Assembly: GCF_030732985.1 (NCBI RefSeq)
Contig: NZ_JASHJX010000013.1
Span: 1 to 64,000, forward strand
DNA from: Nioella sp. MMSF_3534
GTDB taxonomy: Bacteria; Pseudomonadota; Alphaproteobacteria; Rhodobacterales; Rhodobacteraceae
DNA: 64,000 bases
Direction: 5' to 3'
Shown: in pieces, positions 37,543 to 46,769 of the stretch
Numbering within the stretch: the stretch's first letter is position 1
Layout of the letters: the number at the start of each line of letters is the position of its first letter
Translations under genes and position numbers: made by a program
The notes under the pieces: generated by a model
The model's database searches: none
Told to the model about the DNA's origin: nothing
The model's input: the letters and a program-made list of their open reading frames with translations, nothing else

Positions 37543-38188
37543 TCTGGGCCTCTTTCGGCGGGCGTTTCGCAGGTTCTATGCCCGAAACCGGGGCGGGTTT
37601 GAACCCTGAAATGAGGGGGGTGCCATGCGTACACCCCCCGTACACCCCCTGTGCACCCCCCGTACAGACAGATCGGCGGTTGGGGCGGGGTGTCCTGCCC
37701 CGCGAAAGGGGGGAGGCTCGCCTGCGCGGGGGTGACAGGGGGAGCGGTATCGACGACGCGCGTGGGGGCGATGCTGCCTCTCTTCGGAGCGCTTTATCCC
37801 GGCCAAGCCCGGATGACCTCAATCGTCTGCGCAGGCGTCAGCCAAATCGCCTCCGCGTGGGAGCGGTGAGGGGGGACGGTCGCGCCAGTGGCACGGCGCA
37901 AGCCCCCCGAACGCGATGGCGCGCGACGCCCCCCCCAAGCGCCATCGACGACGCGCGCGGGGGCGATCCAACCGCTGATCCGAGCGCTTTATCCCGGCCA
38001 AGTCTGGGCGACCTCAATCGCCCGCGCAGGCATCAGCCAAATCGCCTCCGCGTGGGGGCGCGTCGGCGATGGCGCGGCGGCTTCGCCTTTATTCCGCGCG
38101 GGGTGGGGATTGAGGGGAGGTATAGTGGCCGGTTTGCCCACCATGAGGGGTTGGAGGGTTGTGGGCACAACTGCCCACCCTACGCTAG
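37543..38188. repeat. Gene-free region with a 118-bp direct repeat and a short palindrome
   Basis: Two imperfect direct copies lie at 37749-37866 and 37944-38060. Both begin ATCGACGACGCGCG, share GAGCGCTTTATCCCGGCCAA and end with AGCCAAATCGCCTCCGCG. Next, 38067-38099 holds a 33-base module that recurs with one mismatch at 46651-46683. At 38161-38178 the inverted repeat GTGGGC/GCCCAC has a 6-base loop. Short frames here are repetitive and not convincing genes. The region separates serS from an AT-rich DUF3800 gene. Confidence 0.8.
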
Positions 38189-38995
38189 CTAGACTCGAAA
38201 GGTTGATGGCGTGCACCGAGCATTGCGGAACAGAGAAATCACCTTTTCATCCAACTCTAAGTCGTTAAGTGAGTGGATGCACTTGATTCCACTTCCGAGA
38301 ACCATTCCCCTGTCGTCTCCGGCGAACCGACCTACAATTTCTTCGAAGTACCGCGTTTCAGGAATTCTGTAGTTTGAAGATGTCTTATTAACGCATTGGT
38401 ACACGGCATGTGCGGCGAAGTCCGCGAACTCAAGCAGAGGCTCTTCTCCCTTTGCTCGTGTCGAAATAGAGAATGGATTTAAGGCAGACAATGCTCGGCT
38501 TTCGGGGTAAATTGGATTTTCTTTTACCTTCATCAAATAACGAATCATTGCATCATAGTCGTGATTTCGTCGTTCCAGAATCACTGAGATATTTTCGGCA
38601 TTGCCTCCAAAGCGAAGCAAATATCCGCACACAATTTCAAGAAGGTACTTTGTGCACTTATTATAGAACTTCTGTGGGTTTGCGTCGATAAACTCCTTAT
38701 AAACACCAAGTGTGCTCTTGTTGGAGACAACGGAGAAAACTCGTACGTGAAGGTCCGCCATCCTACGGGCAATCAATACCTTTTCCGGATGACCCAAATC
38801 TGTCGCATGTTTCCAATTCTTTTTTCCAATCTCAGACTTTACCGCATCAAGCATCTGCTTCGCTGCGATCATTGTTGCAGGCTGCATCACCACCGCGGAA
38901 ATTACAAAATACGGAGACGCACCGCCCGATTTTTCAGATCGAACTTTTTTGATACCTGCTTCACCGCTTTCATCGACAAAGACCGTGAAAGCCAT
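38189..38995 (-). CDS. DUF3800 domain-containing protein
   Basis: The 268-residue protein opens MAFTVFVDESGEAG, and the acidic DESG motif followed by ADFAAHAVYQ (about residue 205) is the DUF3800 pattern. The family is predicted to resemble RNase H-fold nucleases and often occurs in mobile or accessory regions. Base composition is clearly more AT-rich than in all neighbours, with many AAA, ATT and TTT codons, pointing to recent transfer. It is flanked by the direct repeats at 37.7-38.1 kb and ends before thyX. No partner gene is seen. Biochemical role unknown. Confidence 0.8.
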   Translation of the reverse strand: MAFTVFVDESGEAGIKKVRSEKSGGASPYFVISAVVMQPATMIAAKQMLDAVKSEIGKKNWKHATDLGHPEKVLIARRMADLHVRVFSVVSNKSTLGVYKEFIDANPQKFYNKCTKYLLEIVCGYLLRFGGNAENISVILERRNHDYDAMIRYLMKVKENPIYPESRALSALNPFSISTRAKGEEPLLEFADFAAHAVYQCVNKTSSNYRIPETRYFEEIVGRFAGDDRGMVLGSGIKCIHSLNDLELDEKVISLFRNARCTPSTFRV

Positions 38996-39011
38996 ATTTC
39001 ACTAACCTCAC

Positions 39012-39917
39012 TCACCCAAACACCTCCACAAACTCCCTCCATTCCCCTGCGCTCATCCCAGACGTCTCCTGCGTCACCGCCTCGCCAGCGAGCCGCCGTT
39101 TGATCACCTCGACGCCCTTGCCGCTCAAATTCACGCCGCCCATCCGGTAATCCTCGAACGCGCCATAGGCCGCCGGGACCCAGTCTTTCACCATCTCGGC
39201 AATCGCCTCGGCATAGACGCGGATTTCGTATTGCGCATGGGCATCGGCGCGCAGGCGGAGGAAGTGGAAGAGGTTGTGCAGGTCGGTCTTCCAGTACCAT
39301 TGGGTGTAGACATTGGCGGGCAGGTTCATGCGGGCGAGCTCCCTCGCCAGACCCTGCTGGCCGTCCTGGGACAGCATCGACTGGTAATTGTCATAGGCGC
39401 GCGTCGAATCGTCCTTTAGGATGCGCAACACGCGCTCGGCCTCCTCCCCCTGCAGCACGTCCCCGCGCCCCTGGTTGTTCACCACCGATTGCGCGGCGAG
39501 CGCGTCGGGGGCGGGGATGTAGAATTCGCGGTCGAGGATCGAATAGCGGGCGGAGTATTCGTTGACATTGGCGGTGCGGTGGCGGATCCACTGGCGCGCG
39601 ACGAAGACGGGCAGTTTGACATGCAGCTTGATCTCGCACATCTCGAACGGGGTGGAGTGCCAGTGGCGCATGAGATAGCGGATCAAGCCACTGTCATCGC
39701 GGGCCTTTTTGGTGCCGGCGCCGTAGCTGACGCGCGCCGCCTGAACGATGGCGGCATCGTCGCCCATATAGTCCACCACCCGCACGAAGCCATGGTCGAG
39801 AACCGGCTGCGCGGTATAGAGGTGCTTTTCCATCCCCGGGGCCACCGCGCGCAAAGTGGGTTGCGCATTTTCGCGGGCTGCGGTGATATCGGCCAATTGA
39901 TCGTCGCTGAGCGGCAT
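39012..39917 (-). CDS. thyX: Flavin-dependent thymidylate synthase
   Basis: The 301-residue protein makes dTMP from dUMP using FAD, NADPH and methylene-THF. The ThyX signature [14 protein letters not shown] (residues 112-125) is intact. Start ATG 39917 ([11 protein letters not shown]) has a purine-rich upstream stretch. The gene lies 16 bases from DUF3800 and is divergent from the DUF817 gene. Confidence 0.96.
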   Translation of the reverse strand: MPLSDDQLADITAARENAQPTLRAVAPGMEKHLYTAQPVLDHGFVRVVDYMGDDAAIVQAARVSYGAGTKKARDDSGLIRYLMRHWHSTPFEMCEIKLHVKLPVFVARQWIRHRTANVNEYSARYSILDREFYIPAPDALAAQSVVNNQGRGDVLQGEEAERVLRILKDDSTRAYDNYQSMLSQDGQQGLARELARMNLPANVYTQWYWKTDLHNLFHFLRLRADAHAQYEIRVYAEAIAEMVKDWVPAAYGAFEDYRMGGVNLSGKGVEVIKRRLAGEAVTQETSGMSAGEWREFVEVFG

Positions 39918-40007
39918 CGTTTTTCTTTCTTCTTCGGGGAATCGCACGGTTCCCCATATTTTGCCCCACCGGGGCGCAGGACCGCAAGATAAAGGGGCAT
40001 TTTGAGC

Positions 40008-40913
40008 ATGGCAGATCGCGGAACCGCCTTTCTGGAACGACGATTGGGGGATTGGGCGCGGGCGCGGCTGCATCCTTACGCGGCGGAATTCATCATGTTC
40101 GTGCTGAAACAGGGCTGGGCCGCGATGTTCGGCATCCTGTTCCTGGTGGCCATCATCGGCACCAAGGCGGTGTGGCAGGAGGATTGGGCGCTGGCGCGGT
40201 ATGATGCGCTGTTCCTGTTTGCGGTGGTGACGCAGGCGGTCTTCGTCTGGCTGCGGCTGGAGGAATGGGAGGAGGTGAAGGTGATCGCGCTTTTCCACCT
40301 GACGGGCACGGTGATGGAGATCTTCAAGCTGGCGCAAGGGTCATGGGACTATCCGGAACAGGGGATTTTCGAACTGGGCGGCGTACCGCTTTTCTCCGGC
40401 TTCATGTATGCCAGCGTGGGCAGCTACATCGCCCGCGTGATCCGGGTTTTCCACATGGAATTCGCGCCTTACCCGCCCTTCTGGACGACGCTGCTGCTGG
40501 CGGGTGCGATCTATGGCAATTTCTTCGCCCACCATTTCCTGCCCGACATCCGGATGGGGCTGTTCCTGGCCACGGTGCTGCTCTTCTGGCGCACCCGCAT
40601 CTGGTTCTTTCCCGGCACCGACCCGCGCTGGATGCCCCTGCCGGTGGCCGCGGGGCTGGCGGCCGTGTTCATCTGGATCGCCGAGAACATCGGCACCGTC
40701 ACACGCACCTGGGCCTATGCGGGGCAGGGGCAGTTCGACATGGTATCGCTTGGCAAGCTGGGGTCGTGGTACCTGCTGCTCTATGTCAGCTTCGTGACCG
40801 TGACGCTGATCATGCGCGATGAGCTGAAGCCGCATCCGGTGCGCCCCGCCCCACGAGAAATTTATCGCGGTCCCCACGCGACAAGTGACACTGGCCGCGC
40901 TACCATTCCCTGA
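40008..40913 (+). CDS. DUF817 integral membrane protein
   Basis: The 301-residue protein has about eight hydrophobic helices and the DUF817 features [28 protein letters not shown] and [15 protein letters not shown] 40008 is favoured over the TTG at 40002; AAGGGG lies about 10 bases before it. The function is unknown. It is divergent from thyX and followed by a glyoxalase-like gene after 19 bases. Confidence 0.88.
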   Translation: MADRGTAFLERRLGDWARARLHPYAAEFIMFVLKQGWAAMFGILFLVAIIGTKAVWQEDWALARYDALFLFAVVTQAVFVWLRLEEWEEVKVIALFHLTGTVMEIFKLAQGSWDYPEQGIFELGGVPLFSGFMYASVGSYIARVIRVFHMEFAPYPPFWTTLLLAGAIYGNFFAHHFLPDIRMGLFLATVLLFWRTRIWFFPGTDPRWMPLPVAAGLAAVFIWIAENIGTVTRTWAYAGQGQFDMVSLGKLGSWYLLLYVSFVTVTLIMRDELKPHPVRPAPREIYRGPHATSDTGRATIP

Positions 40914-40932
40914 AACGATCAGAGGAACAGTG

Positions 40933-41361
40933 ATGTCCATCCGCTACTACCACACAATGGTTCGGGTCAAAGACCTTGAGAAATCCATAGCATTCTACCA
41001 GCTCCTGGGCCTTGAGGAGACACGTCGCTACGACAGCGAGGCAGGCCGCTTCACCAATGTCTTCATGGCCGCCCCGGATCAGCCGGACTATCCGCTGGAA
41101 CTGACCTATAACTGGGACGGCGACGAAGGCCTGCCGTCGGATAGTCGCCATTTCGGGCATCTGGCCTACCGGGTCTCTGATATCTATGCGCTGTGCCAGC
41201 ATCTGATGGACAATGGCGTCGTGATCAACCGCCCGCCGCGCGATGGCCATATGGCCTTTGTCCGCTCGCCCGACAATATCTCGGTGGAGCTGCTTCAGGA
41301 GGGGGAGGATCTGCCCCCGGCCGAACCCTGGGCCAGCATGGGCAATACCGGGCATTGGTGA
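40933..41361 (+). CDS. Glyoxalase I-like protein
   Basis: The 142-residue VOC-fold protein retains all four metal ligands of glyoxalase I: His7, Glu56, His76 and Glu119. It resembles lactoylglutathione lyase (gloA), which converts the methylglyoxal-glutathione adduct to lactoylglutathione. GAGGAACAG precedes ATG 40933. The stop overlaps the next gene (GTGA). Because many VOC proteins share this pattern, the exact substrate is inferred. Confidence 0.85.
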   Translation: MSIRYYHTMVRVKDLEKSIAFYQLLGLEETRRYDSEAGRFTNVFMAAPDQPDYPLELTYNWDGDEGLPSDSRHFGHLAYRVSDIYALCQHLMDNGVVINRPPRDGHMAFVRSPDNISVELLQEGEDLPPAEPWASMGNTGHW

Positions 41362-42044
41362 TCCGCGCCGCCCTCCTGGCGCTGGTCGCGGCGCTGCTTT
41401 CGGGCCCGGCTGCCGCGCAGCAGACCTGTCGGCTGGCGCTGTTGCTGGCGCTCGATGTCTCGGCCTCGGTCGATGACGCCGAACATCAGATCCAGCGCAA
41501 CGGGCTGGCGGCGGCGCTTTTGGCGCCCGAGGTGATGGACCCTCTGCTCAACGGGCCTGGCCCGGTGGCACTGGCGATCTACGAATGGTCCGGGCGCTTC
41601 CAGCAGGATGTGATCTCTGACTGGCGGCTGGTGACGTCCCGCGCGCAGGTGCTGGAGATCGTGGAGGAATTACAGACAACCCCGCGCACGACGGGGGAAT
41701 TTCCAACGGCCATCGGCTATGCGATCGGCTTTGCTGCAACCATGTTCGAACAAGCGCCGCCATGCCTTTTCCAGACCCTGGACGTGGCGGGGGACGGACA
41801 GAACAACGATGGCTTCGCCCCGGCGCTGGCCTACCAGCATTTTCCGCTGGATGGCGTCACCGTGAACGGGCTGGCCATAGGCGGGGCCAGTCGACAGATC
41901 GAGCAATATTTCGCGGATGAGATCATCCGGGGTCCGGGGGCCTTCGTGGAACATGCGCTCAATCATCAGGAATTCGAAGCCGCCATGCGCCGCAAGCTGG
42001 AACGCGAGCTGCGGGTGATGGTGCTCGGCGCGCTCGTTCCCTGA
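41358..42044 (+). CDS. DUF1194 (von Willebrand A-like) secreted protein
   Basis: The 228-residue protein has a signal peptide (MIRAALLALVAALLSGPAAA) and a VWA-like fold with the MIDAS-like start LLLALDVSASVDDAEH. This matches DUF1194 proteins, periplasmic proteins of unknown function in Rhodobacteraceae. Start GTG 41358 overlaps the glyoxalase stop. A later Cys pair may form a disulfide. Confidence 0.85.
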   Translation: MIRAALLALVAALLSGPAAAQQTCRLALLLALDVSASVDDAEHQIQRNGLAAALLAPEVMDPLLNGPGPVALAIYEWSGRFQQDVISDWRLVTSRAQVLEIVEELQTTPRTTGEFPTAIGYAIGFAATMFEQAPPCLFQTLDVAGDGQNNDGFAPALAYQHFPLDGVTVNGLAIGGASRQIEQYFADEIIRGPGAFVEHALNHQEFEAAMRRKLERELRVMVLGALVP

Positions 42045-42314
42045 TCCTTTCAGCTTGGCAAAAATACCTCGGGGGAGTCGCCGCAGGCGACGGGGGCAGC
42101 GCCCCCACCGACAGGGAACGCTCTTGAGAAGAACGTTGGGGCAGGCGGATCGGTGCCGCAGACACCAATCCGCCCCTCCGGCGTCAGGATCGCGGCCCGC
42201 AAGGGCCGCGCGGGTCGACATGCGCGAAGCGCATGGCGAAACCTAACTGCGGCGGTCAATCGCGCCCGGAACGGGCGCGCGGGTCGATGCGCCCGAAGGG
42301 CGCAGCGAAATCCC
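42045..42314. repeat. REP-like region with five hairpins in two repeated units
   Basis: GC-rich hairpins lie at 42077-42091 (GTCGCC/GGCGAC) and 42092-42106 (GGGGGC/GCCCCC). Two similar units follow, at about 42191-42241 and 42261-42310. Each has a first hairpin (CGCGGCCC/GGGCCGCG; CGCGCCCG/CGGGCGCG), the linker CGGGTCGA, a GAA-loop hairpin (ATGCGC/GCGCAT; TGCGCCC/GGGCGCA) and a GCGAAA end. The stems differ while pairing is kept. The region lies between two convergent genes. Confidence 0.8.
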
Positions 42315-42668
42315 TCAGACAGGCAGCAGGGCCGCCCCGACACGACGCCCCTCGGCCAGCAGCACGTTATAGGTGCGGGCAGCAGAGGGTGACCCCATCG
42401 GTTCAATGGGAAGGTCCGCGGCCTCCAGCACCCGTCGCAGCTCTGCCGGCATCGGCATCATGTCAGCGCCGGTTCCGATCAGCAGCACATCCAGTGCCCC
42501 GGCCAGTGCCACCAGCGCGCCCGCATCCTCCAGCCCGCCCCAGGCGCGCACGCCACCGGGCAGGCACAGGACCGGACCCTCGAAGACCTCTCCGCCGACG
42601 CGGAAGAAGCCGGGGCCATAGCCATCCACCGGCCGCGCCTCGCCAAAGCTGATTTCGTTCATGCGCAT
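42315..42668 (-). CDS. Mth938-like domain protein
   Basis: The 117-residue protein matches the Mth938-like (DUF498) fold, also seen in the human complex I assembly factor NDUFAF3: FRVGGEVFEGPVLCLPGGV, VLLIGTGADMMPMP and YNVLLAEGRRVGAALLP. In many Alphaproteobacteria this gene is next to secF; here a permease gene separates them. The start may be 42668 or the next ATG at 42662. Confidence 0.85.
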   Translation of the reverse strand: MRMNEISFGEARPVDGYGPGFFRVGGEVFEGPVLCLPGGVRAWGGLEDAGALVALAGALDVLLIGTGADMMPMPAELRRVLEAADLPIEPMGSPSAARTYNVLLAEGRRVGAALLPV

Positions 42669-42679
42669 TGCGGTTTTCC

Positions 42680-43432
42680 CTATTCCCAGATCGGCAGTCC
42701 GGTGACCAGCGCCAGCCCGATCACCCCGTAGGCGGCTCCTCGATACAGAGTCTCGTGGCGGGGATCAAACAATGCCTGCCCCATGAGCGATGTCAGGAAA
42801 TAGGGCAGGGACAGGATCAGCGCCAATACCATGACGCCAAGCCCCACCGATCCGCGCAGCAGCAGGTTGCCCACCACCACCACGTCGAGCATTGCCAGAA
42901 ACAGGATCGTGTTGGCGCGCACCGAGGCGACGCCGCTCTGCCCGGCAAGGTAGAACAGGATCACCGCAGGCCCCGTCAGCCCGGTCAGCCCGCCGATGCC
43001 GCCTGCCGCCGCGCCGATGCCCAGAAGGCCCGGCACCGCCACCTGGCCGCGATAGCGCCAGCCCGCGATCAGGGCGGTCAGGGTCACCAGCGCCACAGCG
43101 GCCACGATCCAGCGCACTGTATCGCGGTCCAGAAGCGTCAGCAGCCACAGTCCAAGCGGCACGGTCACCAGTGCCGCCAGCCCCATCGTGCCCACTTCGC
43201 GCCGATCGGCCTGTCCCCAGGCGCGCGGCAGCAACGCGGCGGTGCTGGCCACGCCGGTCAGCGTGATCAGGGCGATGACGATCTGCGGTTCAAGAAAGAT
43301 GCCCGCCACGGGCACGAAGATCAGCGCCGTCCCGAACCCGGTAAAGCCGCGCACGATTCCGGCGGCAGAGATGGTCAGCAGCAGCCAGACCAGCCCCGGC
43401 GTCGCCAGGGCCGTGGCCAGGATATCAGGCAT
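42680..43432 (-). CDS. TauE/SafE-family sulfite/organosulfonate exporter-like permease
   Basis: The 250-residue protein has about eight helices and the TauE/SafE pattern (GIVRGFTGFGTALIFVP near residue 23, then GGIGGLTGLTGPAVILFYL mid-protein). ATG 43432 overlaps the secF stop by 8 bases, so it is probably co-transcribed with secDF. The transported anion is not predictable. Confidence 0.85.
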   Translation of the reverse strand: MPDILATALATPGLVWLLLTISAAGIVRGFTGFGTALIFVPVAGIFLEPQIVIALITLTGVASTAALLPRAWGQADRREVGTMGLAALVTVPLGLWLLTLLDRDTVRWIVAAVALVTLTALIAGWRYRGQVAVPGLLGIGAAAGGIGGLTGLTGPAVILFYLAGQSGVASVRANTILFLAMLDVVVVGNLLLRGSVGLGVMVLALILSLPYFLTSLMGQALFDPRHETLYRGAAYGVIGLALVTGLPIWE

Positions 43433-44399
43433 CGATATTGGCGAACTGGGTGCCGCTGGCCCCGCCGCCATCGGTCTTGGACCAGTCGCGCTTGACGCCG
43501 AGGCGCAGCAGGATCGCCGAGGCCACGAAGACCGAACTGTAGGTGCCCACCACGATGCCCCAGATCATCGCGAAGACGAAGCCGCGGATCACATCGCCAC
43601 CCAGTACGAACAGCGCAATGAGCGCGATCAGCGTGGTGAAGGAGGTCATGACCGTCCGGCTGAGCGTATCGTTGATGGACAGGTTCAGCACCTCTTTCAG
43701 CGGACGTTTCTTGAACTTGCGCAGGTTTTCCCGCACCCGGTCGAAGACGATCACGGTGTCGTTCAGGGAATAGCCCACGATGGTCAGAAGCGCCGCGATG
43801 ATGGCCAGGTCGAAGCGGATCTGCAACAGGCAGAAGATGCCGATGGTCAGCGTCACGTCATGGATGAGCGCCGCCACGGCACCAAGCGAGAACTGCCACT
43901 CGAAGCGCAACCAGATATAGATCAGCACCGCCGCGATGGCGAGTGTCACCGCGATGATCGCGGTTTGCACCAGTTCGCCGGACACGGTCGGGCCGACGCT
44001 TTCGACCGAGGGGAAGGTGATGGTTGGATCGACCTCCTGCAACACCGCTTCGATGGCGGCGATCGTCTCGGCGCTGACCGATTCCTGCCCGTCCTGCGCC
44101 TGCACATTGACCAGCGTCACATGTTCATCGGCCGCGAAAGTCGGGTCGAACACCTCGGTGATCGAGATATCGCCCAGGTCCAGCCCCTGAAGCGCCTCGC
44201 GATAGGCCGCGACATCCACCTCGGAATGGGCTTCGGTGCGGATCGTGGTGCCGCCCCGGAAGTCGATGCCGAAATTCAGGCCGATGACGAAGAACAGCAC
44301 GATCGAGGCCATAACGGCCACGCCCGACGCCACCAGCGCGACGCTGCTCAGCCGGAAGAAATCCCAATTGGTTTCGGAGGGTACAAGCTTCAGACGCAT
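43425..44399 (-). CDS. secF: Protein translocase subunit SecF
   Basis: The 324-residue RND-type membrane protein, with SecD, uses the proton-motive force to aid Sec export. It shows the FGIDFRGGTTI motif after helix 1, periplasmic P1-like domain, and GYSLNDTVIVFDRVREN in the RND helix 4 region. secD is 4 bases upstream. Confidence 0.96.
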   Translation of the reverse strand: MRLKLVPSETNWDFFRLSSVALVASGVAVMASIVLFFVIGLNFGIDFRGGTTIRTEAHSEVDVAAYREALQGLDLGDISITEVFDPTFAADEHVTLVNVQAQDGQESVSAETIAAIEAVLQEVDPTITFPSVESVGPTVSGELVQTAIIAVTLAIAAVLIYIWLRFEWQFSLGAVAALIHDVTLTIGIFCLLQIRFDLAIIAALLTIVGYSLNDTVIVFDRVRENLRKFKKRPLKEVLNLSINDTLSRTVMTSFTTLIALIALFVLGGDVIRGFVFAMIWGIVVGTYSSVFVASAILLRLGVKRDWSKTDGGGASGTQFANIDA

Positions 44400-44403
44400 C
44401 GGA

Positions 44404-46068
44404 TTACACCTCGATCTTCTTGGGGCGGCGGCGTTCGAACCAGAGCAGGATCAACAGCCGGGTGATGTAAATGGCCGTAAAGACCGACGTGATGATCCCA
44501 AGCCCGAGCGTGATCGCGAAGCCGCGCACCGGACCCGACCCCATGACATAGAGGATCACCGCCGTGATGAAGGTGGTGATATTGGCGTCATAAATCGCCG
44601 AGCGGGCCTTTTCATAGCCAAGCTCGATGGCGCGGGCAGGCCCCTTTGCGGTCTTCAGTTCCTCGCGGATACGCTCGAAGATCAGAACATTGGCGTCCAC
44701 CGCCATACCGATGGTCAGCACGATCCCGGCAATGCCCGGCAGGGTCAGCGTGGCCCCGATGGCCGAAAGCAGACCGAAGATGAGGCCCACATTGATGATC
44801 AGCGCGATATTGGCGAAGACGCCGAACAGCCCGTAGCTTCCGATCATGAAGATCAGCACGGCGACGCCCGCCACCATGGCCGCCACTTCGCCCGCCGCGA
44901 TGCTGTCGGCGCCCAGTTCCGGGCCGATGGTGCGTTCTTCGAGGAAGGTCATCTCGGCGGGCAGCGCCCCGGCGCGCAGCAGAACCGCCAGTTCGGTCGA
45001 GCCTTCGACGGTGAAGTTGCCGCTGATCTGGCCGGACCCTCCGCAGATCGCCTCGCGGATCGTCGGGGCGGACAGCACCTGTTCATCCAGCACGATGGCA
45101 AAGGGTGCGCCGACGTTGTTCTGGCTGTAGTCGCAGAAGGTCCGCGCCCCGGCGGTGTTCAGGCGGAAGGTAACGACCGGCTGCCCGTTCTGGTCGAAAG
45201 CGGGCTGTGCATCCGTCAGATCCTCGCCCGACAGCACCGGCGATTGTTCCAGCCGGTAGAGCAGGCCCTCATCCTCCACATCCGGCAACACGATCTCGCG
45301 CGCACCGGCCTCCACGTCGCTGCCGCTGCCGCGCCCGGTGACCGGGTGGAAGGTCAGTTGCGCGGTGGTGCCGATCAGGCGCTTGAGCTCTTCGGCGCTG
45401 CCGATGCCGGGCACCTGGATCAGGATGCGGCGGTCGCCCTGGCGCTGGATCGTGGGTTCGCGGGTGCCGACCTCGTCGACGCGGCGGCGCACGATCTCGA
45501 TCGACTGGCGCATGGTGCGGTCGTCGGTGGCGGCGCGTTCGGCCTCGGACAGGGTCACGATGATCGTGTCTCCCTCGGCCCGGATGTCCAGCGTCATGGC
45601 GCCAACAGCGGTGACGCTGCTGACCGGCTGGGACAGGGCGCGGACAGCGGCAAGCGCGGCGGTCATGCCGTCGGGCTGGGAAATGCGCACATGCAGTTCG
45701 TCGGGGGGAGAGTCCTGCCGGCGAATGGTGCCGACCGTGTCCCGCTCGTCGCGCAACGCGTCACGCACCTGCGGCCACAGCCCATCCATCCGCGTGGCAT
45801 AGACATCCTCGACCTGAACCTCGGCCAGCAGATGCGCGCCGCCCCGCAGGTCGAGACCTAGATTAACCAGCGAGGAGGGCAGGAAGCCGGGCCAGCCCGA
45901 CAGGTCGTCTGCGACCTCCTCCTCGGTTGCGGTGCCGGCCTCGATGGCGGCTGCGGCGTCGTTATGGCGTTCCACGCGGGGGTAGAACAGGTTGGGCATC
46001 GCAAACGCGAGCCCGAGGGCGACGAGGCCCCAGATCAGAACCCGGTTCCAGAGGGGGATATTGAGCAT
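44404..46068 (-). CDS. secD: Protein translocase subunit SecD
   Basis: The 554-residue RND-type partner of SecF has NLGLDLRGGAHLLAEVQ after the first helix, the long periplasmic domain (about residues 80-370) and GMAVDANVLIFERIREEL in helix 4. All family features are present. It is preceded by yajC, in the classic yajC-secD-secF order. Confidence 0.97.
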   Translation of the reverse strand: MLNIPLWNRVLIWGLVALGLAFAMPNLFYPRVERHNDAAAAIEAGTATEEEVADDLSGWPGFLPSSLVNLGLDLRGGAHLLAEVQVEDVYATRMDGLWPQVRDALRDERDTVGTIRRQDSPPDELHVRISQPDGMTAALAAVRALSQPVSSVTAVGAMTLDIRAEGDTIIVTLSEAERAATDDRTMRQSIEIVRRRVDEVGTREPTIQRQGDRRILIQVPGIGSAEELKRLIGTTAQLTFHPVTGRGSGSDVEAGAREIVLPDVEDEGLLYRLEQSPVLSGEDLTDAQPAFDQNGQPVVTFRLNTAGARTFCDYSQNNVGAPFAIVLDEQVLSAPTIREAICGGSGQISGNFTVEGSTELAVLLRAGALPAEMTFLEERTIGPELGADSIAAGEVAAMVAGVAVLIFMIGSYGLFGVFANIALIINVGLIFGLLSAIGATLTLPGIAGIVLTIGMAVDANVLIFERIREELKTAKGPARAIELGYEKARSAIYDANITTFITAVILYVMGSGPVRGFAITLGLGIITSVFTAIYITRLLILLWFERRRPKKIEV

Positions 46069-46088
46069 CGTCGCGCCTTCAGGTCAGA

Positions 46089-46370
46089 TTATTCGCTTGC
46101 GGGTTCGGTCTTGTTCACGACGCGCACGATGGTGTTGCGCACGACGCGGACCTTGACGTTATCGGCCAACTCGACCTCGACCTCGTCATCATCCTTGACC
46201 TTGGAGATCTTGCCGATGAAGCCGCCAGAGGTGATCACCTGGTCACCCCGGCGCAGCGCCGCAACCATCGCCTCATGCGCCTTGCGCTGTTGCTGCTGCG
46301 GGCGGATCATGAGGAAATACATGATCACGAAGATCAGAATGAGCGGGATGAACCCGGCGATACCTTCCAT
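46089..46370 (-). CDS. yajC: Preprotein translocase subunit YajC
   Basis: The 93-residue protein has one N-terminal helix (about residues 5-22) then the typical MIRPQQQQRKAHE and LRRGDQVITSGGFIGKISKV. It is the small partner of SecDF. It is 20 bases upstream of secD and probably the first gene of that operon. Confidence 0.96.
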   Translation of the reverse strand: MEGIAGFIPLILIFVIMYFLMIRPQQQQRKAHEAMVAALRRGDQVITSGGFIGKISKVKDDDEVEVELADNVKVRVVRNTIVRVVNKTEPASE

Positions 46371-46769
46371 GGGGGCGTCCTTCTTGTTCCGTGGCGCGGG
46401 GCCTTTTGTTGGTCTCTTGCCCCCGCGAAATCGGCGGCACGTTACTGGCGCAAGGGAAGAAGCGCAAGGCGCGCGGACCGCGTTTACCCCTCCCCAAGGC
46501 CGGTTAATGGGGGATATGGTGTGAGTTGGGGGAAACGCAATGCGTGGAAGGAGCTTTCGGTGCGCGACATTTGCGGTCCGATTGTTCAGAGCCGCGCCAT
46601 TGACGACGCGCGCGGGGGCGCGTCATGCCGGAGGCATGCTTTCAGCATGACGATGGCGCGGCGGCTTCGCCTTGATTCCGCGCCCGGCAGGGGGGGGGGT
46701 GTCGTAAGGGAAAACGCCGCGAGCGGTGTCCCCCTCGCGGCGCCTGTCTTTTCCGGATCACCGGATGGT
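46371..46769. other. Intergenic region with repeat module and cspA terminator
   Basis: The 399-base gap between yajC and cspA contains the repeat modules GACGACGCGCGCGGGGGCG (46602-46620) and 46651-46683, both shared with the 37.9-38.1 kb region. It also contains a run of ten G (46690-46699) and the cspA terminator. I see no gene in it. Confidence 0.7.
46711..46742 (-). terminator. Intrinsic terminator of cspA
   Basis: A 9-bp stem CGCCGCGAG/CTCGCGGCG (46715-46723 with 46734-46742) is followed on the minus strand by TTTT (complement of AAAA at 46711-46714). It lies 27 bases after the cspA stop. Confidence 0.75.

Noticed and set aside
37578-38192. Long overlapping frames through the repeat region
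   Set aside because: They consist of the direct repeats and low-complexity Arg/Pro/Ala stretches in several frames, with no start site or family signal.
46690-46699. Run of ten G as a phase-variation tract
   Set aside because: It is intergenic, downstream of both neighbouring genes or far from a start, so no gene switching is visible. It may simply be a sequencing-prone homopolymer.
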